A program made the translations under genes and the position numbers. Below, in pieces: positions 1-8,425 of a stretch of DNA of 64,000 bases. Position 1 is the stretch's first letter. The number at the start of each line of letters is the position of its first letter. This DNA comes from Rhodobacteraceae bacterium 63075 (lineage in GTDB: Bacteria; Pseudomonadota; Alphaproteobacteria; Rhodobacterales; Rhodobacteraceae), in assembly GCA_003417655.1 (NCBI GenBank), contig QVMW01000003.1, positions 1 through 64,000 on the forward strand, in the 5' to 3' direction. The notes below the pieces were generated by a model, which worked only from the letters and a program-made list of their open reading frames with translations, was not told the DNA's origin and did not search any database.

Positions 1-636
1 ATGAGCCTCACCCCCGAGCTGGTCCTGCGCGCCTATGCCGCGGGCATCTTCCCGATGGCCGAGGCGCGGGGCGATCCGGAGGTCTTCTGGGTCGATCCCG
101 AGCGCCGCGGAATCCTGCCCCTGGAGGGGTTCCATATCTCGCGAAGTCTTTCTCGCAGGATGAAGAAAGGCGGCTATCGCGTTGCGATAAATGAGGATTT
201 TCCTGCCGTCATGGAAGCCTGCGCGGACCGCGAAGAGACATGGATCAACGCCGAGATCCTATCGGTCTACACCGCGCTGCACGCGGCAGGCTTCGCCCAT
301 TCCTTCGAGGTGCGCGGCGCGGGCGGGCTCATCGGCGGCACCTACGGGCTGGCGCTCGGCACCGCGTTTTTCGGGGAAAGCATGTTCTCGGCGGCGCGCG
401 ACGGCTCCAAGATCGCCCTCGCCCATTTGACCGACCATCTGCGCCGCACGGGCTTCACGCTCTTCGACACGCAGTTCCTGACGCCCCATCTCGCCTCGCT
501 CGGCGGGATCGAGATCAGCCGCGCGGAATATCATGAGAAGCTCTCAGAGGCCCTGACGGTGCAGGCCGACATCCTGTCACAGCCGCCCGAACAGGACCCA
601 AGTCAGGTCTTGCAGCGCGTCACCCAGACGTCATAG
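1..636 (+). CDS. aat: Leucyl/phenylalanyl-tRNA--protein transferase
   Basis: This cytosolic enzyme transfers Leu or Phe from aminoacyl-tRNA to the N-terminus of proteins with basic N-terminal residues, which marks them for degradation by the ClpS/ClpAP N-end rule pathway. The 211-residue protein has family hallmarks: an N-terminal AYAAGIFPMAE segment, WVDPERRGILPL, the ETWIN motif, the GGTYGLALGTAFFGESMFS block and the late FTLFDTQFLTPHL motif. Length is normal for the family. The ATG is the first base of the window, so its ribosome binding site and promoter are not visible. Its 3' end overlaps the convergent DUF2155 gene by 34 bp. The assignment is firm. Confidence 0.95.
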   Translation: MSLTPELVLRAYAAGIFPMAEARGDPEVFWVDPERRGILPLEGFHISRSLSRRMKKGGYRVAINEDFPAVMEACADREETWINAEILSVYTALHAAGFAHSFEVRGAGGLIGGTYGLALGTAFFGESMFSAARDGSKIALAHLTDHLRRTGFTLFDTQFLTPHLASLGGIEISRAEYHEKLSEALTVQADILSQPPEQDPSQVLQRVTQTS

Positions 637-959
637 CGCGCATGGTCGAGCGCGTTCAGCGCCGGCGAGGAGGCGATCATCCAGCCCTGGAAGGCGTTGT
701 CGCTCTCGCCCAGTTCGCGAATCGTCAGGAAGGCATAGGCATCTCCGGAAGCATTGCCCGTGGGATAACGGCACTCGCCCAGCGAGATCACCAGCCGGCC
801 ATATTCGGCGCTGGTGCCATTGGCCAGCTCGATATCCGTCGTCTTGCCATTCACCTTGTCGAGCGCGCGCAACACCGCGCCCGCTCCCAAGCTGGCCTCT
901 TGTGCCATGCCCGCCTGCGCCAAGAGCGCGGCGGCCAGAAGCGCGGCAAATCGCGTCAT
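603..959 (-). CDS. DUF2155 domain-containing exported protein
   Basis: This 118-residue protein begins with a clear Sec signal peptide (MTRFAALLAAALLAQAGMAQ), so it is probably periplasmic. The mature part has the DUF2155 pattern: a segment about the choice of an attribute (VLRALDKVNGKTTDIEL), a GRLVISLGECRYP core and a C-terminal LDHARYDVWVTRC, with one Cys in each conserved block that could form a disulfide. Its molecular function is unknown. It follows mlaD with an ATGA stop/start overlap and is the last gene of an ndufA12-mlaD-DUF2155 operon, so it is co-expressed with envelope and complex I related genes. Its 3' end runs 34 bp into the end of the convergent aat gene. Confidence 0.85.
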   Translation of the reverse strand: MTRFAALLAAALLAQAGMAQEASLGAGAVLRALDKVNGKTTDIELANGTSAEYGRLVISLGECRYPTGNASGDAYAFLTIRELGESDNAFQGWMIASSPALNALDHARYDVWVTRCKT

Positions 960-1402
960 TCGCTGTCCCCGGTCACGAACTTGAGCAGCAGCGAGATCAG
1001 CGAGACGGAGCCCTGCGTGTCGAGAATCTCGTCGCCCGGCGCGTAGAAGAACGGCGAGCCACCCGGCACGATCTCGACGAAATTGCCCCCCAGAAGGCCC
1101 TCCTGGCTGACCACGGCGGCGCTGTCATCGGGGATCTTGATCTCCTCGCGCATGTTCATCACGGCCTCGGCACGGAAGGTCTCCTGGCTGAGCGAGACCT
1201 CGCTCACCGTGCCGACCTTCACCCCGGCGAAGCGCACATCGGTGCCCACATTCACGCCCTCGAGCGAGCGGAAGGAGGCCGTCAGCGGATAGCCCCCCGA
1301 TTGCACGGTGAAGCCGGTCGCTTGCCCCGTGTAGAGCACGAAGCCGACAGCCGCGGCCAGAACCGCGCCGCCAACCAGAACTTCTGTCTTGTTTTCAGAC
1401 AT
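956..1402 (-). CDS. mlaD: MlaD-like MCE-domain substrate-binding protein
   Basis: This 148-residue protein has one N-terminal transmembrane anchor (about residues 8-25) followed by a single MCE domain (about 37-115, containing SLEGVNVGTDVRFAGVKVG). That is the architecture of MlaD, the periplasmic lipid-binding hexamer of the Mla phospholipid transport system of the inner membrane. The C-terminal helix segment SLISLLLKFVTG resembles the hydrophobic tail that lines the MlaD pore. It lies 14 bp downstream of the NDUFA12 gene and overlaps the DUF2155 gene by ATGA. The ATPase and permease partners are not in this window. The family call is firm; the exact lipid cargo is unknown. Confidence 0.9.
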   Translation of the reverse strand: MSENKTEVLVGGAVLAAAVGFVLYTGQATGFTVQSGGYPLTASFRSLEGVNVGTDVRFAGVKVGTVSEVSLSQETFRAEAVMNMREEIKIPDDSAAVVSQEGLLGGNFVEIVPGGSPFFYAPGDEILDTQGSVSLISLLLKFVTGDSE

Positions 1403-1416
1403 GTGTCAGCCGCTTC

Positions 1417-1800
1417 CTATTCGGGAACCCACGCCTCGTAGTCGCGGCGCTCGGCGGGCTCCCTGCGGCGCAGCGAGCCGTCAGGCGCATAGGCCAGCGG
1501 CGTGCCCGTCAGGTTGGGCACATGCGGCTTTTCCCAGTCCTTGTGCGGCAGCGGCGTGTCGCTCGGCGGCTCCTTGAAGGTGTGATGCAGCCAGCCGTGC
1601 CAATCGGCATCGACGCGGCTGCCCTCGACCTCACCGGCATAGATGACCCAGCGGCGCTTGCCGTCGCGTGTCTCGTAGAAGGTGTTGCCCTGCGCATCTT
1701 CGCCCACCTTGCGCCCCTTGCGCCAGGTGTAGAACTGGGTGTTCAGCGTCGAGCCGTGCCACCACGTCGCGATGCGAAGGATCGATTTCAACTTGCTCAT
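1417..1800 (-). CDS. NDUFA12-family subunit of NADH:ubiquinone oxidoreductase
   Basis: This 127-residue protein matches the NDUFA12/B17.2 family, an accessory subunit of alphaproteobacterial and mitochondrial complex I on the peripheral arm. Family signatures are the N-terminal [28 protein letters not shown] stretch (read as two adjoining motifs, [10 protein letters not shown] and [13 protein letters not shown]), [16 protein letters not shown], and [15 protein letters not shown] with the terminal [22 protein letters not shown] region. The start was set at 1800 because a GGAGG site sits just upstream; a longer reading frame exists but its extra residues have no family likeness. It is 48 kb away from the nuo operon, which is usual for this subunit. 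Confidence 0.92.
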   Translation of the reverse strand: MSKLKSILRIATWWHGSTLNTQFYTWRKGRKVGEDAQGNTFYETRDGKRRWVIYAGEVEGSRVDADWHGWLHHTFKEPPSDTPLPHKDWEKPHVPNLTGTPLAYAPDGSLRRREPAERRDYEAWVPE

Positions 1801-1974
1801 GAAAGCCTCCGGCTGCCTTGCCCTAGGATATGGCGCAAATCGGCTCCGAGGTCCAGCCTCGCTTGCGGCCAAATTGCCCCAATGGGCCAAAAGCCGCGCC
1901 AGCGGCGTAGCGGCACGAGGCGCTTGCTGCTAGGGTTGCGCGAAAGAACAAGAGCAGAAAACACGGGCAGCCAG

Positions 1975-3747
1975 ATGAATGCAAAACCCGCGGCGACACA
2001 TGTCGCCGAATGCAAGGGCGTGAAGGTTCCGCCTTCCCCCTATCTCAACGAAACGCGCATTCGCCGCATCAACGAGGCCCGCTACGAAGGCCAGGAGATC
2101 GCCGGCGGCCTCGCCGTGACCGGCCCCGAAGACCGCGTGATCGAGCTTGGCGCGGGGCTGGGGATCGTCGGTGCCGTGGTCCAGCGCAATGCGCGGCCCG
2201 CCGCCATGGTCTCCTTCGAGGCCAATCCCGAGATGATCCCCCATATCGAGGCGCTCTACGCGCTCAACCGGATCAAGTCGAAGATCAGGCTGCACAACAA
2301 GGTGCTGATGGCCGCGCCGGAGCGGCCCGAGCACGTCTCCTTCTTCCTGCGCAATTCCTTTCTCGGCTCCTCGCTGGCGGATACGGACAAGCGCACAACG
2401 CGCGAGGTCCGCGTGCCGACGGCCGATTACGAGGTGCTGCGCGCGGGCTTCGCGCCAAGCGTGCTCATCATGGATATCGAGGGCGGCGAGCTCGAGCTTC
2501 TGCGCCATGCCTCGCTGGAGGGGCTGCGCGCCATGGTGATCGAGTTTCACCCGGAGGTCTACGGCAAGTCCGGCATGCGCGAATGCAAGAACATCCTGCG
2601 GGATGCGGGCTTCCGGAAAGTCGAAGAGGTCTCGACCCGCATGGTCTGGACAGTGCAGCGCGGCGAGGACCGCCAAACCCCCGATACGCCGCCCGACCCC
2701 GAAACAGGCTGGTCGCGCGGCCTGCGCGAGGTGCGGGCTGCGCGCGTCGTCCCGCCGGTGGCGGGCGGGCTGGTGCAGGCCTCGGGCGTGCTCGATGCGG
2801 CGGGGGCTTATGTGCCGGAAGGCGCGCTATGGCGGCGTGATCGGCCCATCAGCACCGCGCCGCAAGACCCTGGCAAGGTTGAGGAAAAACTGAATGGGAC
2901 CTGGCTCTGGGGTGGGCCGCTCTGGCTCCATTTCGGCCATTTCCTCGCCGAGAGCCTTGCCCGGCTCTGGCCGCTCGAAACACACCAAGGCAAGATCGAC
3001 GGCATCCTCTTCACCCCCAAGCGCCCGCGCAATGCCGATCGCATCAAGCGCTGGCAATGGCAGGTCTTCTCCGAGCTTTGCCCGGGGCTGGATGTCAGGG
3101 TTGCCGCCGCGCCGATGGAGGTCGAGCGGCTTCTCGTGCCGGGACAGGGCTTTGGCCTCGGCCCGATCAGCGCGGGCACCCCGGAGTTCCGCAGCTTCAT
3201 GAAGGCCCGCTTCGGCGCAGGCATCGCGCCGGAGGGCCCCGAGCGGCTCTATATTTCGCGCTCGCGCTTCGAGTTCCGCAAGGGCTCACTCATCGGCGAG
3301 GAGCGTTTCGAGCGCCATCTCGAAGCGCAGGGCTACACGATCTTTCACCCGCAAGAGCATGATATTCCGACACAAATTGCCCATTACAAGGCTGCGCGAA
3401 AGGTCATCGCCGCCGAAGGATCGGCCATTCACATGCTGGCCATGGTCGCGCCGCCCGAGCAGGAGCTGGCCATCGCCGTGCGCCGCCGCTCCTCGGCGAC
3501 GGGCTACCTGGAGAACCATCTGAGGAGTTTTGCGGGTATCGCGCCGCTCAGCATCGACGCGCTTCTGCGCAACTGGATGCCCGAGGGCGAGCGCCGCGCC
3601 CGCCACGCGCTCGGCGAGATCGACTTTCCCCGCCTTCAGGACGCCCTGCTCATGGGCGGCTTCATCGAGCCCACGCCCGAGGCCTGGGAGAATCTCGAAG
3701 AGTCGGATGTCGCGGCGCTTCTCGGCGCGGGGTATCGCGTGGTGTGA
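1975..3747 (+). CDS. Two-domain FkbM methyltransferase / GT61 glycosyltransferase
   Basis: This 590-residue protein joins two enzymes. Residues about 20-230 form a SAM-dependent methyltransferase of the FkbM type, with the SAM motif VIELGAGLG at 55-63, FEANPEM (the acidic ribose-binding residue) at 81-87 and IMDIEGGELELL at 165-176. Residues about 255-590 match the GT61/DUF563 family: LHFGHFLAESLARLW at 318-332, LYISRSRF at 425-432 and EGSAIHMLA near 481-489. The pair suggests modification of a surface polysaccharide. The frame stays open upstream to 1522, but that region lies over the opposite-strand NDUFA12 gene; ATG 1975 is the first start with a domain-like sequence after it. The function in vivo is inferred. 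Confidence 0.82.
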   Translation: MNAKPAATHVAECKGVKVPPSPYLNETRIRRINEARYEGQEIAGGLAVTGPEDRVIELGAGLGIVGAVVQRNARPAAMVSFEANPEMIPHIEALYALNRIKSKIRLHNKVLMAAPERPEHVSFFLRNSFLGSSLADTDKRTTREVRVPTADYEVLRAGFAPSVLIMDIEGGELELLRHASLEGLRAMVIEFHPEVYGKSGMRECKNILRDAGFRKVEEVSTRMVWTVQRGEDRQTPDTPPDPETGWSRGLREVRAARVVPPVAGGLVQASGVLDAAGAYVPEGALWRRDRPISTAPQDPGKVEEKLNGTWLWGGPLWLHFGHFLAESLARLWPLETHQGKIDGILFTPKRPRNADRIKRWQWQVFSELCPGLDVRVAAAPMEVERLLVPGQGFGLGPISAGTPEFRSFMKARFGAGIAPEGPERLYISRSRFEFRKGSLIGEERFERHLEAQGYTIFHPQEHDIPTQIAHYKAARKVIAAEGSAIHMLAMVAPPEQELAIAVRRRSSATGYLENHLRSFAGIAPLSIDALLRNWMPEGERRARHALGEIDFPRLQDALLMGGFIEPTPEAWENLEESDVAALLGAGYRVV

Positions 3748-3770
3748 GCCGCGCGCGTCCCAAAGACAAA

Positions 3771-3802
3771 AACGCCCCGCAGCCAGCTTGGCCCGGGGCG
3801 TT
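3771..3802 (-). terminator. Intrinsic terminator of clpX
   Basis: A 9-bp perfect stem (AACGCCCCG at 3771-3779 with CGGGGCGTT at 3794-3802) encloses a further GCCA/TGGC pairing. Read on the minus strand it is followed by TTTTTGTCTTTG, the uridine tail expected of a rho-independent terminator 24 bp after clpX. The plus strand has no T-run, so it mainly serves clpX. Confidence 0.85.
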
Positions 3803-3825
3803 CCGATCAGTCAGGGCAAGGCGGC

Positions 3826-5097
3826 CTAGCTGGCCGTCGTGCCTTCCTTCTTGTTGTCCTGGTCGGCATAGATGATCAGCGGCGCGCTGTCGCTCATCAC
3901 GGCTTCCTCGTTGACGACGACTTCCTCGACATTCTCCAGCGCGGGCACGTCGAACATCGTGTCCAGCAGGATGTCTTCGAGCAGCGAGCGCAGGCCGCGC
4001 GCGCCCGTCTTGCGCTCGATGGCGCGGCGGGCGATCGCCTTGAGCGCGTCATCGGTGAAGCTGAGCTGCGCATTCTCCAGCTCGAAGAGCCTCTGGTATT
4101 GCTTGACCAGCGCGTTCTTCGGCTCTGTCAGGATCGTCACGAGCGCCTCCTCGTCGAGGTCCTCCAGCGTCGCCAGAACAGGCAGACGGCCGACGAATTC
4201 CGGGATCAGCCCGAATTTCAGCAGGTCTTCCGGCTCGAGGCTGCGGAAGGTCTCGCCCACGCCCATCTCGCTCTCGTCGCGCACATCCGCGCCGAAGCCC
4301 ATGGCACTGCCCTTGCCGCGCTGCTTGATGATCTTGTCGAGCCCGGCGAAGGCCCCGCCGCAGATGAAGAGAATGTTCGTCGTGTCCACCTGAAGGAATT
4401 CCTGCTGGGGATGCTTGCGCCCGCCCTGCGGCGGCACGGCGGCGACAGTGCCTTCCATGAGCTTGAGAAGCGCCTGCTGCACGCCCTCGCCGCTCACATC
4501 GCGGGTGATCGAGGGGTTCTCGCTCTTGCGGGTGATCTTGTCGACCTCGTCGATATAGACGATCCCGCGCTGCGCCTTCTCGACGTTGTATTCGGAGGCC
4601 TGAAGAAGCTTGAGGATGATGTTCTCGACGTCCTCGCCCACATAGCCCGCCTCGGTCAGCGTCGTGGCATCGGCCATGGTGAAGGGCACATCGAGGATGC
4701 GCGCCAGCGTCTGGGCCAGAAGCGTCTTGCCGCAGCCCGTCGGGCCGATGAGCAGGATGTTGGATTTCGAAAGCTCGATATCCCCGCCCTTCTGGGCGTG
4801 GTTGAGGCGCTTGTAGTGGTTGTGCACGGCGACCGACAGGACGCGCTTGGCCGTGGCCTGCCCGATCACGTAATCGTCGAGCACCTGGCAGATTTCCTGT
4901 GGCGTCGGCACGCCCTCGGAGGATTTCAGGCTCGAATCCTTCGTCTCCTCGCGGATGATGTCCATGCACAGCTCGACGCATTCATCGCAGATGAAAACGG
5001 TCGGCCCCGCGATGAGCTTGCGCACCTCGTGCTGGCTCTTGCCGCAAAAGCTGCAATAAAGCGTGTTCTTGCTGTCTGTGCCCGAAGTGTTCGACAT
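3826..5097 (-). CDS. clpX: ATP-dependent Clp protease ATP-binding subunit ClpX
   Basis: ClpX is the hexameric AAA+ unfoldase that recognises tagged substrates and feeds them to ClpP in the cytosol. The 423-residue protein has the N-terminal zinc-binding domain (Cys15, Cys18, Cys37, Cys40), Walker A GPTGCGKT at 118-125, the [10 protein letters not shown] pore-loop region near 151-160 and Walker [10 protein letters not shown] near 179-187. The ClpP-contacting loop reads MGFGA rather than the textbook IGFGA. Length is normal. It lies 109 bp downstream of clpP in the same direction, the common alphaproteobacterial order, with a possible separate promoter (TTGTGG-N17-TAGGTT on the minus strand) in the gap. 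Confidence 0.98.
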   Translation of the reverse strand: MSNTSGTDSKNTLYCSFCGKSQHEVRKLIAGPTVFICDECVELCMDIIREETKDSSLKSSEGVPTPQEICQVLDDYVIGQATAKRVLSVAVHNHYKRLNHAQKGGDIELSKSNILLIGPTGCGKTLLAQTLARILDVPFTMADATTLTEAGYVGEDVENIILKLLQASEYNVEKAQRGIVYIDEVDKITRKSENPSITRDVSGEGVQQALLKLMEGTVAAVPPQGGRKHPQQEFLQVDTTNILFICGGAFAGLDKIIKQRGKGSAMGFGADVRDESEMGVGETFRSLEPEDLLKFGLIPEFVGRLPVLATLEDLDEEALVTILTEPKNALVKQYQRLFELENAQLSFTDDALKAIARRAIERKTGARGLRSLLEDILLDTMFDVPALENVEEVVVNEEAVMSDSAPLIIYADQDNKKEGTTAS

Positions 5098-5206
5098 ATT
5101 CGCCCTTCTTTCTGGCCTTGGTCTTCGCAGGGACTGCGCTGCAGCCCAACCTAATTGACCCTGCGCCGCGCCACAATCCGAAATTCAGCTGCGCGGCGCG
5201 CGGTGC

Positions 5207-5839
5207 CTATGCGTCCTCGTCGTCCGCCTTGGCGCGGTTCTCCACGATCTCGTCGATCAGCCCCCAGTCGCGCGCCTCCTCGGGGCTCATGAACTTGTCG
5301 CGCTCGAGCGCGGCCACCACATCGTCGAATTTCTGGCCCGTGTGCTTGACGTAGATCTCGTTGAGGCGGCGCTTGAGTTTCTGCGTCTCCTCGGCATGGA
5401 TCATGATGTCGCTGGCCTGGCCCTGGTAGCCGCCGGAGGGCTGGTGGACCATGATGCGGCTGTTGGGAAGCGAGAAGCGCATGCCCTTGGAGCCCGCCGT
5501 CAGCAGGAGCGAGCCCATGCTCGCCGCCTGCCCGATCACCAGCGTCGAGACCTTGGGCTTGATGTATTGCATCGTGTCGTAGATCGACAGCCCGCTCGTC
5601 ACCACGCCGCCGGGCGAGTTGATATACATCGAGATTTCCTTGGAGGGATTCTCGGCCTCGAGATGCAGAAGCTGCGCGACGATCAGGCTCGACATGCCGT
5701 CATGCACGGGGCCGTTCACGAAGATGATCCGCTCCTTGAGGAGGCGCGAAAAGATGTCATAGGCGCGCTCGCCGCGGCTCGTCTGCTCGACGACCATCGG
5801 CACGAGCGTGTTCATGTAAGTCTCAAAGGGGTCTGTCAT
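5207..5839 (-). CDS. clpP: ATP-dependent Clp protease proteolytic subunit ClpP
   Basis: This 210-residue serine peptidase forms the double-heptamer chamber that degrades proteins unfolded by ClpX or ClpA. The catalytic triad is visible as Ser107 (in [11 protein letters not shown]), His132 (in [10 protein letters not shown]) and Asp181 (in [11 protein letters not shown]). The start at 5839 is supported by an upstream GAGGCAGGA ribosome binding site and by the family N-terminus ([20 protein letters not shown] region). The frame remains open far upstream but there it is the shadow of the divergent regulator gene. It precedes clpX and is divergent from the GlxA-type regulator. Confidence 0.98.
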   Translation of the reverse strand: MTDPFETYMNTLVPMVVEQTSRGERAYDIFSRLLKERIIFVNGPVHDGMSSLIVAQLLHLEAENPSKEISMYINSPGGVVTSGLSIYDTMQYIKPKVSTLVIGQAASMGSLLLTAGSKGMRFSLPNSRIMVHQPSGGYQGQASDIMIHAEETQKLKRRLNEIYVKHTGQKFDDVVAALERDKFMSPEEARDWGLIDEIVENRAKADDEDA

Positions 5840-5894
5840 CGTGTCCTGCCTCAATGCCGCGATTTGCGAACCATACCGGTTCTGTCCTAACGGA

Positions 5895-5923
5895 GTCTTA
5901 GTGATGCGCCCCACGGGCTGCAA
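5895..5923 (-). promoter_or_regulatory. Candidate sigma70-type promoter for clpP
   Basis: On the minus strand TTGCAG (5918-5923) and TAAGAC (5895-5900) are separated by exactly 17 bp, about 55 bp before the clpP start codon. The -35 is good and the -10 is mediocre. A heat-shock promoter pattern was looked for and not convincingly seen. Confidence 0.35.
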
Positions 5924-6010
5924 GGGCCGTTCGGGCAATTGTCCGATCACGAATGCGCGCCTCATTGCGCCTTGCACCGCAGGGCGCTTTGGGCTCTTAT
6001 GGGGTGCCTC

Positions 6011-7045
6011 ATGACACAGCCGGACAAAACGCCTCCCATGCCCCCGCGCTCCTTCATCGAGAAAGGCGCCTCGGCGCATTTCGAGCTGGCCTTCGAAGGC
6101 CCGGCGGAGCCCTTCTATTTCCTGCTGCTGCCCAAGACGACCATGCTCGCCGTCGCCGCCGCGATCGAGCCCCTGCGCATTGCCAACCAGATCACAGAGC
6201 GCGAACTTTTCACCTGGTACACGCTCACCGAAGATGGCGGGCCGATCACCTGCTCGAACGGGATGCGCATCACCCCCGATGGCGATCTGCCCAGTATCGA
6301 GGGCGATGCGCGCTGCTTTGTCTGCGCGGGCGTCGAGCCGGAGCGCAGCGCCAGCGAGCCGGTGCTGGCCTGGATCCGCCGCGAGGCCCGCTTCGGCCGC
6401 CCCTTCGGCGGGATCTGCACCGGCAGCTTCGCTCTCGCCCGGGCCGGGCTGATCGGCCAGCGGCGCTTCACGCTTCATTGGGAAAACCAGGACGGCTTTC
6501 GCGAACACTTCCCCGCGCTGGAGCCGACAGACAGGCTCTACGAGCAGGACGGGGATCTGATCACCTGCGGCGGAGGCAATGCGGCGATCGACATGATGCT
6601 CGGCCTCGTCGAGGCGCGCCACGGCCCGCGGCTGGCCGCGATGGTCGCCGACATGTGCCTGCATATGCGCGCCACCGGGCCGCACGCCGCCCAGACGACA
6701 GGCCATGCCGCCGCCATCGGCTCGCGCAACCGCAATCTCATTGCCGCCATCGAGCTGATGGAGGCCGAGATCGAGGAGCCGCTTTCGATGGAGGAAATCT
6801 GCGCCGAGCTGAACATCTCCCGCCGCCAGCTCGAGCGGCTCTTCCTGCGCCACCTCGGCGAGAGCCCGATGGCCCATTATCTCGGCCTGCGCCTCGCCCG
6901 CGCGCTGGGATACCTGCGCGAGACGGCCATGAGCACCGCCGAAGTGGCGGCGGCGACGGGGTTTTCCTCGTCCAACCACTTCGCCCGCCGCTTCAAGGAG
7001 CGCTACGGCAAGACGCCCCGCGCCTATCGGCAGAGCTGGTCCTAG
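6011..7045 (+). CDS. GlxA-family (DJ-1/PfpI plus AraC) transcriptional regulator
   Basis: This protein of about 344 residues has an N-terminal DJ-1/PfpI-like domain ([25 protein letters not shown], the [16 protein letters not shown] elbow region, and [15 protein letters not shown]) and a C-terminal AraC helix-turn-helix domain ([19 protein letters not shown] and [17 protein letters not shown]). This is the arrangement of GlxA/CdhR/GbdR regulators, which usually control catabolism of quaternary amines or amino acids. ATG 6011 begins the MTQPDKTPP sequence; an ATG at 5999 is an alternative start. It is divergent from clpP. No target gene is evident nearby, so the regulon is unknown. Confidence 0.88.
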   Translation: MTQPDKTPPMPPRSFIEKGASAHFELAFEGPAEPFYFLLLPKTTMLAVAAAIEPLRIANQITERELFTWYTLTEDGGPITCSNGMRITPDGDLPSIEGDARCFVCAGVEPERSASEPVLAWIRREARFGRPFGGICTGSFALARAGLIGQRRFTLHWENQDGFREHFPALEPTDRLYEQDGDLITCGGGNAAIDMMLGLVEARHGPRLAAMVADMCLHMRATGPHAAQTTGHAAAIGSRNRNLIAAIELMEAEIEEPLSMEEICAELNISRRQLERLFLRHLGESPMAHYLGLRLARALGYLRETAMSTAEVAAATGFSSSNHFARRFKERYGKTPRAYRQSWS

Positions 7046-7071
7046 AGCGTCCCCAGATCTCACAAAACGCA

Positions 7072-7100
7072 AAAGGCCCCCGGAATTTCCGAGGGCCTTT
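7072..7100. terminator. Bidirectional terminator between the GlxA-type regulator and soxF
   Basis: AAAGGCCC (7072-7079) pairs with GGGCCTTT (7093-7100), with an inner CGGA/TCCG pairing. It lies between two convergent genes. The tail on the minus strand (TTTTGCGTTTTG) is the stronger one, so it should end the sox transcript as well as the regulator transcript. Confidence 0.8.
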
Positions 7101-7117
7101 GCACATAGTCAAAAGGC

Positions 7118-8386
7118 TCAGGTGCCGAACATGTCCGAGGTGATGCCGGCATACCAGCCGAGGCTCTCCTCGTAGGTCGCCTTGCGCAGCGCGCTGTCCT
7201 CGCCGGTCTGGCTGATGAACCCGTCCACCTTGGCGATCTTCTCGTCCGTCGCCTCGTAGGTCGCGCCCACCTTCACACCGTCGTCAGTGTCGATCAGGCT
7301 CCAGCAGGTGTTGGAGAACTTCGCCGGGAAGACCTTGGTGCCGGTCAGCGCCCCGCGCACGGCCATGGCGCAGACCTTGGCCTGGCTGTTGGCCGAGAAG
7401 CCCGACTTGGGCATGTCGCCCTGGCTCGAGGCATCGCCCAGAACGTAGACGTTCTCGTCCTTGCGGCTTTGCATCGTGTGCGGCACGACAGGGGCCCAGT
7501 TGCCCTCGTTGACACCGGCGATCTCGACGATCCGGCCTGCCTTCATCGCCGGGATGACGTTGCAGGCGTCGACCTTGGTGACCACCCCGTCAATGCTCAC
7601 GGTCATGGCGTCGGGATCCACTTCCACGTTGCCGCCGCCGAAATCTTCGCCGACCCAGTCGACCATGCCGGGATAGTGCTTGTTCCAGCCTTCCTGGAAG
7701 AGCGACATCTTCGAGAACTTGGGCTTGGGGTCGGCCACGAGGATCTTCGCCGTCGGGTTCTTCTCCTTGAGCACATGCGCGATCATCGAGATGCGCTCAT
7801 AGGGGCCCGGCGGGCAGCGGTAGGGGTTGGGCGGGGCGACCATGGCAAACGTGCCGCCCTCGGGCATCGCCTCGACCTGCGCCTTCAGGAGCTCGGATTG
7901 CGATCCGGCCTTGTAGGCATGCGGCATCCTGTTCTGCGCGGTCACGTCCCAGCCGGGCACGGCCCCTTCGACGAAATCGATGCCGGGGCTGAGGATGAGC
8001 TTGTCATAGGGCAGCACCGCACCGCCCGCCAGCGTGACGGTCTTCGCGCCGCGGTCCACGCCCACGGCCCAGTCATGGACGACGTTCACGCCGCCCTCGG
8101 CCAGCGTGCCATAGCTGTGCCCGATCGAGCTCAGCTCGCGGAAGCCGCCGATATAGAGGTTGGAGAAGAAGCAGGTGTAATAGGCGCGCGTCGGCTCGAT
8201 CAGCGTCACGTCGATCGCGCCGTCACTGTCGCGCGCGATGTAGCGCGCTGCCGTCGCGCCGCCCGCACCGCCGCCCACGACGATCACGTGGGGCTTGCCG
8301 CCGTCCTGCGCGCGCACATGCGGCGCGCTCAGCGCCGCGGCCGCCGCCACGCCCGTGCCGATAAAGGCTCTTCTGTTCAGTGTCAT
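7118..8386 (-). CDS. soxF: Sox-linked flavoprotein of the flavocytochrome c sulfide dehydrogenase family
   Basis: This 422-residue FAD protein is the SoxF member of the FCSD family, a periplasmic sulfide dehydrogenase flavoprotein that works with a c-type cytochrome. It has a twin-arginine signal (LNRRAFIGTGVAAAAALSAP), the FAD dinucleotide motif VIVVGGGAGGATAARYI just after cleavage, a YDKLILSPGID segment, a redox-type Cys in YRCPPGPYER and a second in SNTCWSLIDT. The start at 8386 has a strong GGGAGGA ribosome site. It is the last gene of soxCDEF, 39 bp after soxE, and is followed by a terminator. SoxF accelerates but is not strictly needed for thiosulfate oxidation in the systems where it was studied. 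Confidence 0.93.
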   Translation of the reverse strand: MTLNRRAFIGTGVAAAAALSAPHVRAQDGGKPHVIVVGGGAGGATAARYIARDSDGAIDVTLIEPTRAYYTCFFSNLYIGGFRELSSIGHSYGTLAEGGVNVVHDWAVGVDRGAKTVTLAGGAVLPYDKLILSPGIDFVEGAVPGWDVTAQNRMPHAYKAGSQSELLKAQVEAMPEGGTFAMVAPPNPYRCPPGPYERISMIAHVLKEKNPTAKILVADPKPKFSKMSLFQEGWNKHYPGMVDWVGEDFGGGNVEVDPDAMTVSIDGVVTKVDACNVIPAMKAGRIVEIAGVNEGNWAPVVPHTMQSRKDENVYVLGDASSQGDMPKSGFSANSQAKVCAMAVRGALTGTKVFPAKFSNTCWSLIDTDDGVKVGATYEATDEKIAKVDGFISQTGEDSALRKATYEESLGWYAGITSDMFGT

Positions 8387-8425
8387 GACTTTCCTCCCTT
8401 TGGGTTTTCGTTTCAAATATTGTTA

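Noticed and set aside
1522..1974. Upstream extension of the FkbM/GT61 gene
   Set aside because: This part overlaps the NDUFA12 gene on the other strand, and its translation has no family likeness; the methyltransferase starts properly at 1975.
5840..5923. Heat-shock (sigma32-type) promoter for clpP
   Set aside because: A CTTGCAG element is present but no matching CCCCAT-type -10 follows at the needed spacing.
5840..7072. A minus-strand open frame extending clpP upstream by more than 400 codons
   Set aside because: Its sequence is Arg/Ala/Gly-rich without domain likeness and is antisense to the GlxA-type regulator; clpP has a normal start and ribosome site at 5839.
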